Source of the DNA: a bacterium
Lineage (GTDB): Bacteria; Patescibacteriota; Minisyncoccia; Moranbacterales; UBA9337
Direction of reading: 5' to 3'
Assembly: GCA_021159185.1 (NCBI GenBank)
Contig: JAGGSH010000010.1
Location: 1-53,192, forward strand
Length of the DNA: 53,192 bases
The notes under the pieces were generated by a model. That model was not told the DNA's origin. It did no database searches and saw only the letters and a program-made list of their open reading frames with translations. Numbering within the stretch: the first letter of the stretch is position 1; each line of letters opens with the position of its first letter. Position numbers and translations under genes: made by a program. Positions 1-8,876 of the stretch are shown here, one piece after another.

Positions 1-117
1 CTCCGTGGTTCCCGGGATCTTTTCCATGGGGGTATAGGTGTATTGGGCGAGGGTTGGAGAAACTATTAAAAAAGATATGGCGCAGAGAAAAGTGAAAATT
101 AAGATTTTATATTTCAT
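1..117 (-). CDS. N-terminus of exported pilin-like protein (partial)
   Basis: The reading frame starts at ATG 117 and runs off the left edge, so only 39 residues are visible. They form a signal peptide: MKYK, a hydrophobic core (residues 5-22) and a likely cleavage site after LAQ. The mature part begins YTYTPMEKIPGTTE. Small TrbC/VirB2-like pilin proteins of Parcubacteria often begin in this way, and a VirD4-like ATPase lies just upstream on the same strand, so a pilin or type IV secretion subunit is a reasonable guess. The diagnostic membrane spans lie outside the window. Export is well supported; the family is inference. Confidence 0.45.
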   Translation of the reverse strand, partial: MKYKILIFTFLCAISFLIVSPTLAQYTYTPMEKIPGTTE

Positions 118-139
118 GAGTTTTTAATTTTTAATTATC

Positions 140-178
140 CCTAGTTACCAGTTACGAATTACTGGTTACTAGTTACTA
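140..178. repeat. GTTACTA-type degenerate tandem repeat
   Basis: About three degenerate copies of a 12-13 bp unit (CTAGTTACCAGTTACGAATT and relatives). It overlaps the stop codon of the Cys-rich protein at 169. Similar arrays are at 2117-2142, 41053-41102 and inside prmC at 37038-37072. Confidence 0.7.
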
Positions 179-2037
179 AGACACGCTCCGTCTTTGCATC
201 CGTTCTCGCACTTCACTACTTCAAAAGCGGCAAAACCCTGGTCATCTTTATAAAATTCAACCAGATAGGGTCCCGCGTTTACTTTATGGCTGCCCACGCT
301 CCCGTCTTTAATGGTCGTGCAATAATCTATTCCTTGATCCTTATTACTTTCATCCATATTCCAAAAAGCTTTATATCCGATAGTGTATCCTTTAGTTGAG
401 TAATCTCTATTATCTTGCTTTACTGTTTTTTCTTTGCAGTCTTGAGAGCAATTTTCAGAAGTTTCGCTTGGAACGCAGGGAGAAAATTCGCCTCTGCAAT
501 CATTGCAAACTCCGTCTCCGCACTTAGCCGCTTGACATTGTCCATTTACACAGCTCCATTGGCTATTCCCGCCGCAATTTGTCGCGTTAACGCAATCATT
601 TGCTGAACCGTTGCCATTATTATTGTCAGCGCCAAATTTGCACATTCCATTCTCGCACCCATTTTCGCAATACTCGGACTTCCAAAAACTGCCCTTATTT
701 GGATGTTTTAACGCGCACGGCTCTTTCATATTAATTGAATATATTTCGCCGTTTTTAATTGTTTTCAAATTAGTAAATCCCATTTCGTCAGGAACAAATG
801 AAGTCCATTTTTCAGCATTAAAATCATAATGCCAAATTATTTCCACTTTTCCCGCGCATCCATAATGGCTATTGTTTCCGAATAAGGTTTGGGCGTCTAT
901 ATCCCAACCATCATCTGATTTATAAATCAAGCCTGTTCCCGCTCCTTTGGCTTTTAAAAACCAACCTTGAGAAAAATTAACTGAATTTCCGATATAGCTT
1001 GTTTTATATGTCCAGTCTTTATTTTCAAGCGGCTTGTAGCAATAAGGCTTGCTTTCATGGCTTGACCCATTATTATCACCAGAATTGTCTCCGTTACTAC
1101 CGCTTCCATTATTACCATTCCCTCCGGCAGAACTCCCTCCGCAGTCTTGAGGGCAGCCAAGCGCCTCTTCAGCCGCCGGGCTAAATCCGTCGTCATTGCA
1201 AACCCCGTCTCCGCATCTAGCTTTTTGACATTGATTATTTACACATGACCAACTTCTTATGTCACCGCAATCTTCCCGAGTTTTATCTTTACCCCGACAA
1301 TAATTATCCGGAAGGCTTTTATCTAAAACATTGAATTCGCTAATTTCATAACTGCCATCTTTAAAGCATTGCCCGACAATTTTTTTTATTTTATCATCTT
1401 CTTTAATATCACTAAATTTGGCGCTTTTAAAATTTCTAATTACTTTCTTGATTTTACTGCTATTAAATCTAGCTTGATTAAAGGCAGTTAAAATACCATC
1501 TTTCCAGCAATTAACATTTTTTATTCCGGAAGAATAAATCGTTATTTCAGTGTTCATTATTCTTGAAACATATCCATCGGTAAGCTCAAACTTTTTAGCC
1601 TCGCGTTTCAGCCAAAATAAAATATCAGAAAAAGATTTGTCGCTGTGATATGTGCCTTTTATATCCTTAATTTCATCTGCCATAGTCACCTCAGAAAAAC
1701 TTATGTTAGTACCTAAACCGTTAAGAATAGGATTACTGGAATGACCTTGCGCCTTTATTTTGCTTATAATATCTTTGTTTACTTTAAAACTACGAATTGG
1801 AGTCGGGATAGCTTTTAATTGATTCGCTAATTCTTTCTTTTCTCCCATAAAGAAGAAACTGAAAGGCACGGAAATTTTAGTTATGTCAATAATCAACCCG
1901 TCGCTTTCCACTTTTTTTAAATCCGCCTTCAGATTAAATGTCACCGACGCGCTTCCCGCGGCAGCGGCAAAACTGAAAGAAAACGCTAACGCCAAAACCA
2001 GTCCCCCGAAAATTAACTTTTGATACATCTTGTCCAT
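169..2037 (-). CDS. Secreted Cys-rich repeat protein, function unknown
   Basis: A 622-residue exported protein. Residues 1-27 are a signal peptide (lysine, hydrophobic core, AAAAG). The N-terminal 250 residues have no motif I recognise. Two Cys-rich modules follow (about residues 265-300 and 495-540), each with a WSCVN..CQ segment, CGDGVCND and a closing C-Q/S-DC. Modules of this CGDGVC type are common in surface proteins of uncultivated bacteria and archaea. A Gly/Ser/Asn-rich linker (about 300-325) joins them, and two shorter ENGC-type motifs occur near residue 465 and at the C-terminus. The cysteines suggest disulfides outside the membrane. The stop codon lies inside a GTTACTA-type repeat that also encodes the last residues. 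An adhesin or surface-anchored role is a guess. Confidence 0.75.
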   Translation of the reverse strand: MDKMYQKLIFGGLVLALAFSFSFAAAAGSASVTFNLKADLKKVESDGLIIDITKISVPFSFFFMGEKKELANQLKAIPTPIRSFKVNKDIISKIKAQGHSSNPILNGLGTNISFSEVTMADEIKDIKGTYHSDKSFSDILFWLKREAKKFELTDGYVSRIMNTEITIYSSGIKNVNCWKDGILTAFNQARFNSSKIKKVIRNFKSAKFSDIKEDDKIKKIVGQCFKDGSYEISEFNVLDKSLPDNYCRGKDKTREDCGDIRSWSCVNNQCQKARCGDGVCNDDGFSPAAEEALGCPQDCGGSSAGGNGNNGSGSNGDNSGDNNGSSHESKPYCYKPLENKDWTYKTSYIGNSVNFSQGWFLKAKGAGTGLIYKSDDGWDIDAQTLFGNNSHYGCAGKVEIIWHYDFNAEKWTSFVPDEMGFTNLKTIKNGEIYSINMKEPCALKHPNKGSFWKSEYCENGCENGMCKFGADNNNGNGSANDCVNATNCGGNSQWSCVNGQCQAAKCGDGVCNDCRGEFSPCVPSETSENCSQDCKEKTVKQDNRDYSTKGYTIGYKAFWNMDESNKDQGIDYCTTIKDGSVGSHKVNAGPYLVEFYKDDQGFAAFEVVKCENGCKDGACLSN

Positions 2038-2116
2038 ATTTTTTTGTTTTAATGGTTATTTTAACTTATGATGATTTATTGCAGACTAAAGATTTATAAT
2101 TTTCTTGATTATTCCA

Positions 2117-2142
2117 AGCTACTAGCTACTGGCTACTAGTCC
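2117..2142. repeat. CTACTAG-type degenerate tandem repeat over a stop codon
   Basis: Copies of a GCTACTAGCTACTGGCTACT-like unit cover the stop codon (2126-2128) of the VirD4-like gene and encode its last residues. It belongs to the same loose family as 140-178 and 41053-41102. Confidence 0.6.
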
Positions 2143-4627
2143 CTGACAATTTCGTCCGTTCTAAAATTTCTCTATTAACCAGCTTCGCGTCCCGCCCGTA
2201 TTTTAAACGGGAAAGTTCCTTAAAACTGTCGGCAATTTTTTGGTCTCCCTCTGTAGGCGGATAGGTTTTTATATTAAACGGCTTGCTTAGTTCACTATTA
2301 ATCAATAATTTAGCGAAACAATTATAATTATCCACATTTACCAAATCATTTACTCCGAAAACAGGCTCAAATTGTTTTTCCAAAAATTCCGCGTCCTCCG
2401 GACCCACTCGGAAAGAGCAGAGAGAGCCGACATTTCCGAATACCGCCTTGGAAATTTCCTCGCTCAATTGGCCGATAAATTGGTGGGCGATAATAAGATT
2501 AAGGTGATACTTTCTAGCTTCGGACAAAATCTGGGAAATTGAATCGGTGGTCACATTCTGGAATTCGTCAATATACAAGTAAAAATCCTTCCGTTCTTTT
2601 TCCGCCATATCCACCCGCGACAGCGCCGCCATTAAAATTTTACCAACAATCACCATTCCCAGCAAATGGCTGTTAATTTCCCCGATTTTTCCTTTAGAAA
2701 GATTAATGAGAAGAATCTTGCCTTCGTCCATAATTTGGCGAAAGTCCAAAGTGCTTTTCTGCTGGGCGATAATCGGACGCATCATATCGTTGGAAATGAA
2801 AGTGGTGAGCTTAGAGGTAATATAAGGAACCATGTTGGCCAGCGCCGCTTCTCCCCCCGCTTTCTCCGCTTCCTTAACCCAGAAATCTTTCACTACCGGA
2901 TTATTACAGTGTTCCAATTTCATTTTGCGAAATTCTTCATCCGCCAAAACTTTGGGAATTTCCATAAGAGTTGACCCGGACTCCGGATGCTCCATAATCA
3001 AAAGCATAGCGTTTCTGGCATACTGTTCAAACATCGGACCGCCCGTCTGTTTTAAATCATACAGCTTGTCAAAAATATTTATCATTTCGTTAATCACGAA
3101 ACTTTTTTCTTCCGGAAGTTTATATTCCAGCATATTCAAGCCGAATGGCCGTTCGGTATCCGAGGGATCAAACACAATTACATCTTCCGCTCTCTCTTTG
3201 GGGATGGCCGTCAGAATCTCCTCTATGGCGTCCCCGTGAGGATCAATAAAACACATCCCCTTTCCGTTTTTCGCGTCTTGCTTCGCCATCTCCTGCAAAA
3301 ATACTGATTTACCGGTTCCGGTTTGCCCGATAGTATATAAGTGCCGGCGGCGGTCGCTATCGGCTAATTTAATATCTGTTTTAGACCCTCTGTAATCATT
3401 AAAACCCAACAGCATTCCTTCCGGAGGAATATTGGAGGGCGGCGGAGCGAAATTGGATTTCAACCATTTTATTTTAGGCGTTTCAGTAGTGGAAATAGGA
3501 AAGTGAAAAATGCCGGCGATTTCTTCCGTGTTTAAAATAACCGATTGACTGCCGTTAAAATTTCTAAAAATATAATCAAAAGCGAATTTTTTATTTTTAG
3601 TTCTTTTATTTATCGTGAAATGGTTAATATCAGAATTTTCAAATTGCGAAAAAGCGTTTTCCATCTGGGCCAAAATTTCATCCGCCCTTTCTTGGCTGTC
3701 CGCGGAAGCCAGAAGCCTGATATTAACCCGAAAGCCCGTTTTATTCGCTTTGCCTTCAATGGATTTTATTAACTCCTGTTCTTCCGGAGTAAGTTGAATG
3801 GGATCTTTTTCAAATTGCCGATTAACATCCTTATCTTTGCGAGCAGCGTTCGGGGAAGCTAGCAAAGCTCCCGCCATTCCCTTGCCCATATCTTTGGCCG
3901 CTTTTTTGACAACGGAATTAGGCTGGACATCTTTAAGCTGTTTTCCCTGTTGCATTTTATGAGCAATGGATTTTCCCAGCGAACGCCAACTTTCTCCCGC
4001 CGGACAAAGTATTAGCTGAATCGCCGCTCCTTCTTCTACTGTTTGGAGCTTGCTTAAAGCGTTGGAAATTTCATTTAAAGGATCCGCATCCATTTGTTCA
4101 TAAGTTTTAACCGGCAAAGCGTATTTGTTTTTTAATTTTAAAACCGCCGCCGCCGTAAAACTGCCCGGAGAAAAAATCGTATAATCAGAAACTTTTTCAA
4201 CCGAAGCGTTGGGAAAAAAGCTATGCACTTGCTTTTCTACGGTTTCGCGAAATTTTTTTGGCGCGGATAAATAAAAAAATATTTCCTCGCTATTGGAAGG
4301 GTTGGCAATTTCAAAAGAAATATGCGGATCATCGTAAAAAAGCCCGTGAAAAAAAGATTTCTTCTTTTTTATTTTAGCCAGACTTATTAATAAATGCTCC
4401 ATTGAACCGATTTCTTCTTTCCAGCTTTCTTTTTCTCCGCTTTCCGTTCCCGTTTTTTTCACTTCTTTGGTAACTCTGATGACCTCAAGATCCATATTCA
4501 TAGCGTAATTTATCTGGGCGCGAAAACCCAAAAAACTTCGCAACACTAAATAAGCGCCGCTCGCGAAAGATAAAAGCGACAAAAAAATCGTCAAAGGGAT
4601 GAGAATTAAATTGAGATTAAAATCCAT
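2126..4627 (-). CDS. VirD4/TraD-like type IV secretion ATPase
   Basis: An 833-residue membrane-anchored P-loop ATPase. One hydrophobic span (residues 5-27) is followed by a long N-terminal domain. The motor has Walker A GQTGTGKS near residue 433, a FIDPHGD segment near 460, and a Walker B-like YIDEFQNV near 684, followed by an AHQ sensor-type motif. This arrangement matches the VirD4/TraD/TrwB coupling-protein and DUF87-like family that pumps DNA or protein through type IV secretion or conjugation machinery, and CPR genomes often carry such ATPases. Upstream on the same strand are a 150-residue conserved protein and, further on, a GxxExxY protein; a pilin-like gene lies downstream. The substrate is unknown; DNA uptake or conjugation-like transfer is plausible. 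Confidence 0.85.
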   Translation of the reverse strand: MDFNLNLILIPLTIFLSLLSFASGAYLVLRSFLGFRAQINYAMNMDLEVIRVTKEVKKTGTESGEKESWKEEIGSMEHLLISLAKIKKKKSFFHGLFYDDPHISFEIANPSNSEEIFFYLSAPKKFRETVEKQVHSFFPNASVEKVSDYTIFSPGSFTAAAVLKLKNKYALPVKTYEQMDADPLNEISNALSKLQTVEEGAAIQLILCPAGESWRSLGKSIAHKMQQGKQLKDVQPNSVVKKAAKDMGKGMAGALLASPNAARKDKDVNRQFEKDPIQLTPEEQELIKSIEGKANKTGFRVNIRLLASADSQERADEILAQMENAFSQFENSDINHFTINKRTKNKKFAFDYIFRNFNGSQSVILNTEEIAGIFHFPISTTETPKIKWLKSNFAPPPSNIPPEGMLLGFNDYRGSKTDIKLADSDRRRHLYTIGQTGTGKSVFLQEMAKQDAKNGKGMCFIDPHGDAIEEILTAIPKERAEDVIVFDPSDTERPFGLNMLEYKLPEEKSFVINEMINIFDKLYDLKQTGGPMFEQYARNAMLLIMEHPESGSTLMEIPKVLADEEFRKMKLEHCNNPVVKDFWVKEAEKAGGEAALANMVPYITSKLTTFISNDMMRPIIAQQKSTLDFRQIMDEGKILLINLSKGKIGEINSHLLGMVIVGKILMAALSRVDMAEKERKDFYLYIDEFQNVTTDSISQILSEARKYHLNLIIAHQFIGQLSEEISKAVFGNVGSLCSFRVGPEDAEFLEKQFEPVFGVNDLVNVDNYNCFAKLLINSELSKPFNIKTYPPTEGDQKIADSFKELSRLKYGRDAKLVNREILERTKLSGTSSQ

Positions 4628-4640
4628 AAATTAGTTTTAT

Positions 4641-4842
4641 GTCATTCCGGAAAATTTCGGAGTGGAACGGAGAAATTTATCCGGAATCTAAATCTATTGT
4701 CATTCCGGAATTTTCCGCAGTGACAGCGGAGGAAAATATCCGGAATCTACGCCTTCAATTATCTCACGCTTAGGATTCTAACAATCCTAGATTCCGGATA
4801 TTTTTTCTTCCACTTCGTTTCAGAAAAAATTCCGGAATGACA
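4641..4842. repeat. MITE-like repeat family A, copy 1 (plus an extra half copy)
   Basis: A complete inverted-repeat element at 4699-4842 begins GTCATTCCGGAA and ends TTCCGGAATGAC. Each arm contains its own smaller hairpin. A conserved core of about 45 bp (CTACGC...TTATCTCA...AACAATCCTAG) lies between the arms. An additional left arm precedes it at 4641-4690. There is no transposase inside. Relatives are at 13101, 17961, 26605 and 40860. Confidence 0.85.
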
Positions 4843-4876
4843 AATGAGAAACAAAACATGTTGTAAAATTCAATAT

Positions 4877-5329
4877 CTAAATCAGTCCCTTTTCCACTAA
4901 CGCTTTGTGAAATTCATCCGCCAGCAGTTTGTCATGAAACATATCCAGCGTGTAATTGTCTTCCAGATGCTTAGCCACTTTTACCGCGTAGACCACTCCT
5001 TTATTTAAAGCTAAATCTGTCAGATGCCGGATTTGACTTTCAGCGTCTGTTTTTTGAGAGGCTGTTTCAGCGTCAGTTTGAATTTCATCATCCGATCCCG
5101 CTTGTTTTACCGGCTGCTTTTTTACTTTGGATAAAATTTTGCCGTAAGCGCTGTCTTTCTCAGCCGGATTAATTTCGCCGACTGTTTCTTTTTCAATTTT
5201 CAAGGGAGCCGCTTCCGTTTTTTTTATTTTTTCTGCTTCCTTCTCCGGAGAAGGACTGCTCCCAGCTCCCCCAAATTTTTCTTTTAAATCCAAATCGCTT
5301 TCTTCCACTGGTTCTAAATTTGTATTCAT
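4877..5329 (-). CDS. Conserved hypothetical protein next to VirD4-like ATPase
   Basis: A 150-residue soluble protein. The first 95 residues are acidic and low-complexity, probably disordered. The C-terminal 55 residues are helical and look conserved: a segment ALNKGVVYAVKVAKHLEDNY followed by MFHDKLLADEFHKALVEKGLI-like sequence. I remember this C-terminal pattern in CPR genomes beside type IV secretion-like ATPases, which suggests a partner or adaptor of the ATPase at 2126-4627. I know of no assigned function. It is separated from that gene by a family A repeat, so co-transcription is uncertain. Confidence 0.6.
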   Translation of the reverse strand: MNTNLEPVEESDLDLKEKFGGAGSSPSPEKEAEKIKKTEAAPLKIEKETVGEINPAEKDSAYGKILSKVKKQPVKQAGSDDEIQTDAETASQKTDAESQIRHLTDLALNKGVVYAVKVAKHLEDNYTLDMFHDKLLADEFHKALVEKGLI

Positions 5330-5404
5330 AAATCCCTAATCCACACTAATTCAATCACAAATAATCTCTAATTTTGTGGTTAAAAAAGCGCTTGTTTAAT
5401 TATT

Positions 5405-5782
5405 TTATTTTCCTCTTAATATTCTTTTATAAATCAAACCGCTTCTCCCGAAACAAGCAAGAATGCCTAAGTCTAATTCTTTTGCCTTTAAATAACCGAG
5501 GACTTGCCTTACATCTCTATAATAAAATTTTGAAGCTGCTTTTATCTCTAAAATTATTTTATTTTCAATAAAGAAATCCAAATAATACCTTCCAATATCG
5601 CTCTCTTTGTATTTTAAATTCACTGGTAATTGTTTCCTGAATTTTATTTTTCTGCCACTGAATTCTTTAGCTAGCGCTCTTTGATAATATTTTTCCTGAT
5701 ACCCGCCACCTATTGAATTGTAAACTTCATATAAAGCGCCAACTATTTCATAACTTAATTTCGGATGAACAAGTTTAGCCAT
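5405..5782 (-). CDS. GxxExxY protein (PDDEXK_3-like)
   Basis: A 125-residue protein carrying the family signature GGGYQEKYYQRAL near residue 26 and the nuclease-like core LDFFIENKIILEIKA near residue 68, where D and ExK match a PD-(D/E)xK fold. The length is normal for the family. The family is widespread in CPR and environmental bacteria. Its function is unknown; a nuclease or nucleic-acid-binding role is inferred from the fold. It lies between two small conserved genes on the same strand. No mobile element is attached, although members of this family often sit in accessory regions. Confidence 0.85.
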   Translation of the reverse strand: MAKLVHPKLSYEIVGALYEVYNSIGGGYQEKYYQRALAKEFSGRKIKFRKQLPVNLKYKESDIGRYYLDFFIENKIILEIKAASKFYYRDVRQVLGYLKAKELDLGILACFGRSGLIYKRILRGK

Positions 5783-5834
5783 ACAACAAATAAAAAATAA
5801 AATTGGGGATTATTAGAGCTAAATTCGATTCAGA

Positions 5835-6149
5835 TTAGGGATTAACTGCTTTCAGCTCCTCCTTCAACTCCCCCACGATTTTCTCCAAAACTTTATCGTA
5901 ATCGGGAATTTTCACTTTCAAAAATTCCTCAATTTCTTCCGGCGTCCTTTTTTCTTCCAGCATTTTTTCAAAATGTTTTCGTCCGTCTTCGTCCAGCTTT
6001 TCCACGGTTTTCAGAAACATTTTTTTTAAAATCACTTCGCCCATTTTGGCAATCAGCTCTTCCTGCTTTTCTTGGGGCAATTTTTCCAGCCCCAATTCCT
6101 TCATTATGGCCTCCCGTATTTTACCCGCGTTTTGATTTTGATTGTTCAT
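5835..6149 (-). CDS. DUF5663-like small helical protein
   Basis: A 104-residue all-helical charged protein. The segments MKELGLEKLPQEKQEELIAK and FLKVKIPDYDKVLEKIVGEL resemble DUF5663, a small family common in CPR bacteria. It has no signal peptide, membrane span or catalytic motif. It lies between the GxxExxY gene and the large LysM-like protein, all on the minus strand. Function unknown. The assignment is from memory of the pattern and was not tested by a profile search. Confidence 0.6.
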   Translation of the reverse strand: MNNQNQNAGKIREAIMKELGLEKLPQEKQEELIAKMGEVILKKMFLKTVEKLDEDGRKHFEKMLEEKRTPEEIEEFLKVKIPDYDKVLEKIVGELKEELKAVNP

Positions 6150-6239
6150 TTTTTTATGTTTTTAAGAAATTATAGCTTACTACTTATAATTTACTATTTA
6201 CGATTTATTGCTAATGATTCTTCTCTCAAATTAGCGCTT

Positions 6240-8870
6240 TTAAAAATCTCGGGGAGGAAGTGGAATAAGTCGCTTGTGATTTATAGCCGATATTTGCTCT
6301 CTTAATTCATCCAGTATTCCTCTTTTATACGCTTCTTTTGTGATTTTTATCATCCAGTTTTCCACTGTGTCGCTATCTGAATATTTAGCTGCGCCCTCCG
6401 GCAGCACTTTTGACACAGCCGTTTTAATATTTTCCACTATTTCATTTTGACCGGAGTTAACCACTAGCGCGTTTTTTATATTATTCCAACTTTCAATATT
6501 GCCGGCGCAAGTTTTTATGGTTTCCGCCGTTTCCTGCTGTAAAACTCCTGCCAAATATTTTGCGCCGTCTTCAAAAGAAAAATGTTTGGACATTACGGCT
6601 GAATCCGATGGCAAACTTTCTAGGTCAACTTTCATTAAAAATTCTTTGACGGACAAACGATCGCCTTCGGGAACATTATTTAACTGGCTTTTAATAAATT
6701 CCGCCAACCGAGCATGGCCGTATCTTTCCGAATTTCCATAAATTCCATCGTGAGGCAAATCAGGAATATATTTTTTGGCTCCAAGCTCTTGAAATTTATC
6801 CATCTCGCTTAACAATTTACCTACACCGGTGTTGTTAATGGCGCTGTATTCGCGCGGATTCAATCCGAGCGCGTAAGCAATTTTCATTTCCGCCAACAGC
6901 CGGTTTTGCATTTCTATTTCGGACGCTGCTTCCGCGGCGGGCGCTTCCGTTGAAGTTTCCGCTACCGGCGTTTCGGCGCTGGCCGTTTCTGTTCCATGCA
7001 GTGAAGATTCTCCCGCTAAATTACGAGTAATATTCTCTATATCGCTTCTCCCTAAAGATTCCGCCTTATCAATTATATTCTCAATGTCATTTTTATTTTC
7101 AAAAATGCTGGAGAAATCAATTTTCTGCCCGACCTGGATTTTATCAGCGTTAACCAATCCGAAATCTTTTGGATTTTCCGCTACCTTGTCTTTGATAGCG
7201 TCAATTAAATAAGTCTTTTTAGCTAAAATTTCTTCAGGCGTGCCGGTTAATCCTTTAAAATATCCTCTGTTTTCCAATTGATGTTCCGCCATTTTCCAAA
7301 TAGAATCTCCGCTCTTGGCTATTTCAACCCCGCTTACTGCTTCAGTATTCAACTCCAAACTACCTGCTGCTTCGGCGCCCGGCGCGGTTTCTCCCAGCGT
7401 GTCAAATTTTGGATTATGCAAAGCTTGCTCTACCTGCTCTTTTATAGCCTCGCTATTCACGCCGGACTCTCCCAATGTATCAAATTTTGGATCGTGCAAC
7501 GCGCCTGTTGTGCCTGCCTTTATCGCTTTGCTATTTACCAAAGGATCAGAACCATCTTCAAAATCGGGCGAAATATGCATTATATTTTTTACTTCTGAAG
7601 CTTCGCCTTGAAAATGTTCGGCGATTTCTTTTCCTAGATACCGGCCTAGCATGCTCATTCCAATACCCGCGCCAACTCCCATATATTTGCGCCATACTTT
7701 CCACTGCTTCCCTTTTTGAATTCTGTTGTTTACTTCTTCTATATTTTTATCCAGCGCTTCTTTTAATTTTTCATAGCTTGCTTCTATTCCTAATTCCAAT
7801 CCTTCAAATCCGGAGTCTTTAATCTTTTCCACTTCTTTCTCCGCTTTTTTACTTCTCCACTTTTGCGCCGCCGTTTTAAACATACTGTTAAAACCAACAG
7901 AAGAAACACCTATAGAGAAAACGCGATAGCCCCCAACGGCTAACGCTCCGCCTGAAGTCAGCGCTTTACCTAATGCTGCTGCTCCACCCGCCGCCGCCAT
8001 TCCCCCCGCAACAGATAAGCCAAATCCCAGCCCAGCCACGCTAGCGCCGATTAAAAGTTTTTGCTTAAAAGAAAGTTTTCTGTATCTTTCAGTTAATCTA
8101 TTAAATCCTTTTACCAATGTTTTAGACCATCCTTTTTCTCCAGCTTCCAGATCCGCGCGAATGCTTTCCCTGTTTAAATTTTCCCCGATTATAAACCCGC
8201 GCGCCGCAATTTCCATATCCTCCTTATCTTCCACATGCTCCGAATCAATCACCGCGTCCTTGTATTTTTTTAACGCTTCCTCGTAATTATTTTTGTATTC
8301 TTCCATTTCTTCTTTAAAATTTCCCAGTCCCGCCCTGAAACCAAACATCTTCGCGAATTTATTGCTTTTTTTATCCATCTCGTAATCCTTCTTTACGTAT
8401 TCTCTTCTCGCTTTTTCTAATTCTTTGCTCAACGCTTCCAATTTCTCATCGGATGATTCTTTTTTTTCTCCTTTTTTTTCTTCAGAACTAACTTTTTTCT
8501 CACTTTCTCTTTCAATTTTATCCGCCAATTCTAAATCACTTTCTTCGTCCAATTCTTCCTGTGATGTTTCTTTCTCTCTTTCCATTTTATCCGCCAGTTC
8601 TAACTCACCTGCCTCACCAATTTCTTCCGTTTTTTTCTGCTTTTCCTTTTCTCTAATATCATCAGCCCATTTTCCTTCACCCCTCGCTTCCATTTTTTTC
8701 AAAATCTCTTCCTTTTTTTCTTCATTGCTTAATTCTTTATCTCTGCTTTCTGCTTCCTGCCCGCTACTTACTTCGCCATCTCCCATCACTTTCTTCAAAT
8801 TCTTATCAAACTCATCATTAAGATCCGCTCTGATTTTTTCCGCTGTTTTTATTGGATCCATTTTTTCCAT
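6240..8870 (-). CDS. Large coiled-coil membrane protein with LysM-like segment
   Basis: An 876-residue protein. Residues 1-215 are strongly charged and predicted coiled coil (Glu/Lys rich). Residues about 265-315 form a Gly/Ala-rich hydrophobic stretch, probably one or two membrane spans. A second coiled region follows, then a short duplicated segment (two copies of H-D/N-PKFDTLGE near 475 and 500). A LysM-like stretch (SGDSIWKMAEHQL ... KIQVGQKIDF) lies at about 525-590. LysM domains bind peptidoglycan or chitin-type glycans. The C-terminus has no motif I recognise. It is 6 bp downstream of the gene at 8877-11231, so the two are almost certainly co-transcribed. A cell-envelope structural role is inferred. 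Confidence 0.7.
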   Translation of the reverse strand: MEKMDPIKTAEKIRADLNDEFDKNLKKVMGDGEVSSGQEAESRDKELSNEEKKEEILKKMEARGEGKWADDIREKEKQKKTEEIGEAGELELADKMEREKETSQEELDEESDLELADKIERESEKKVSSEEKKGEKKESSDEKLEALSKELEKARREYVKKDYEMDKKSNKFAKMFGFRAGLGNFKEEMEEYKNNYEEALKKYKDAVIDSEHVEDKEDMEIAARGFIIGENLNRESIRADLEAGEKGWSKTLVKGFNRLTERYRKLSFKQKLLIGASVAGLGFGLSVAGGMAAAGGAAALGKALTSGGALAVGGYRVFSIGVSSVGFNSMFKTAAQKWRSKKAEKEVEKIKDSGFEGLELGIEASYEKLKEALDKNIEEVNNRIQKGKQWKVWRKYMGVGAGIGMSMLGRYLGKEIAEHFQGEASEVKNIMHISPDFEDGSDPLVNSKAIKAGTTGALHDPKFDTLGESGVNSEAIKEQVEQALHNPKFDTLGETAPGAEAAGSLELNTEAVSGVEIAKSGDSIWKMAEHQLENRGYFKGLTGTPEEILAKKTYLIDAIKDKVAENPKDFGLVNADKIQVGQKIDFSSIFENKNDIENIIDKAESLGRSDIENITRNLAGESSLHGTETASAETPVAETSTEAPAAEAASEIEMQNRLLAEMKIAYALGLNPREYSAINNTGVGKLLSEMDKFQELGAKKYIPDLPHDGIYGNSERYGHARLAEFIKSQLNNVPEGDRLSVKEFLMKVDLESLPSDSAVMSKHFSFEDGAKYLAGVLQQETAETIKTCAGNIESWNNIKNALVVNSGQNEIVENIKTAVSKVLPEGAAKYSDSDTVENWMIKITKEAYKRGILDELREQISAINHKRLIPLPPRDF

Positions 8871-8876
8871 ATTTTT

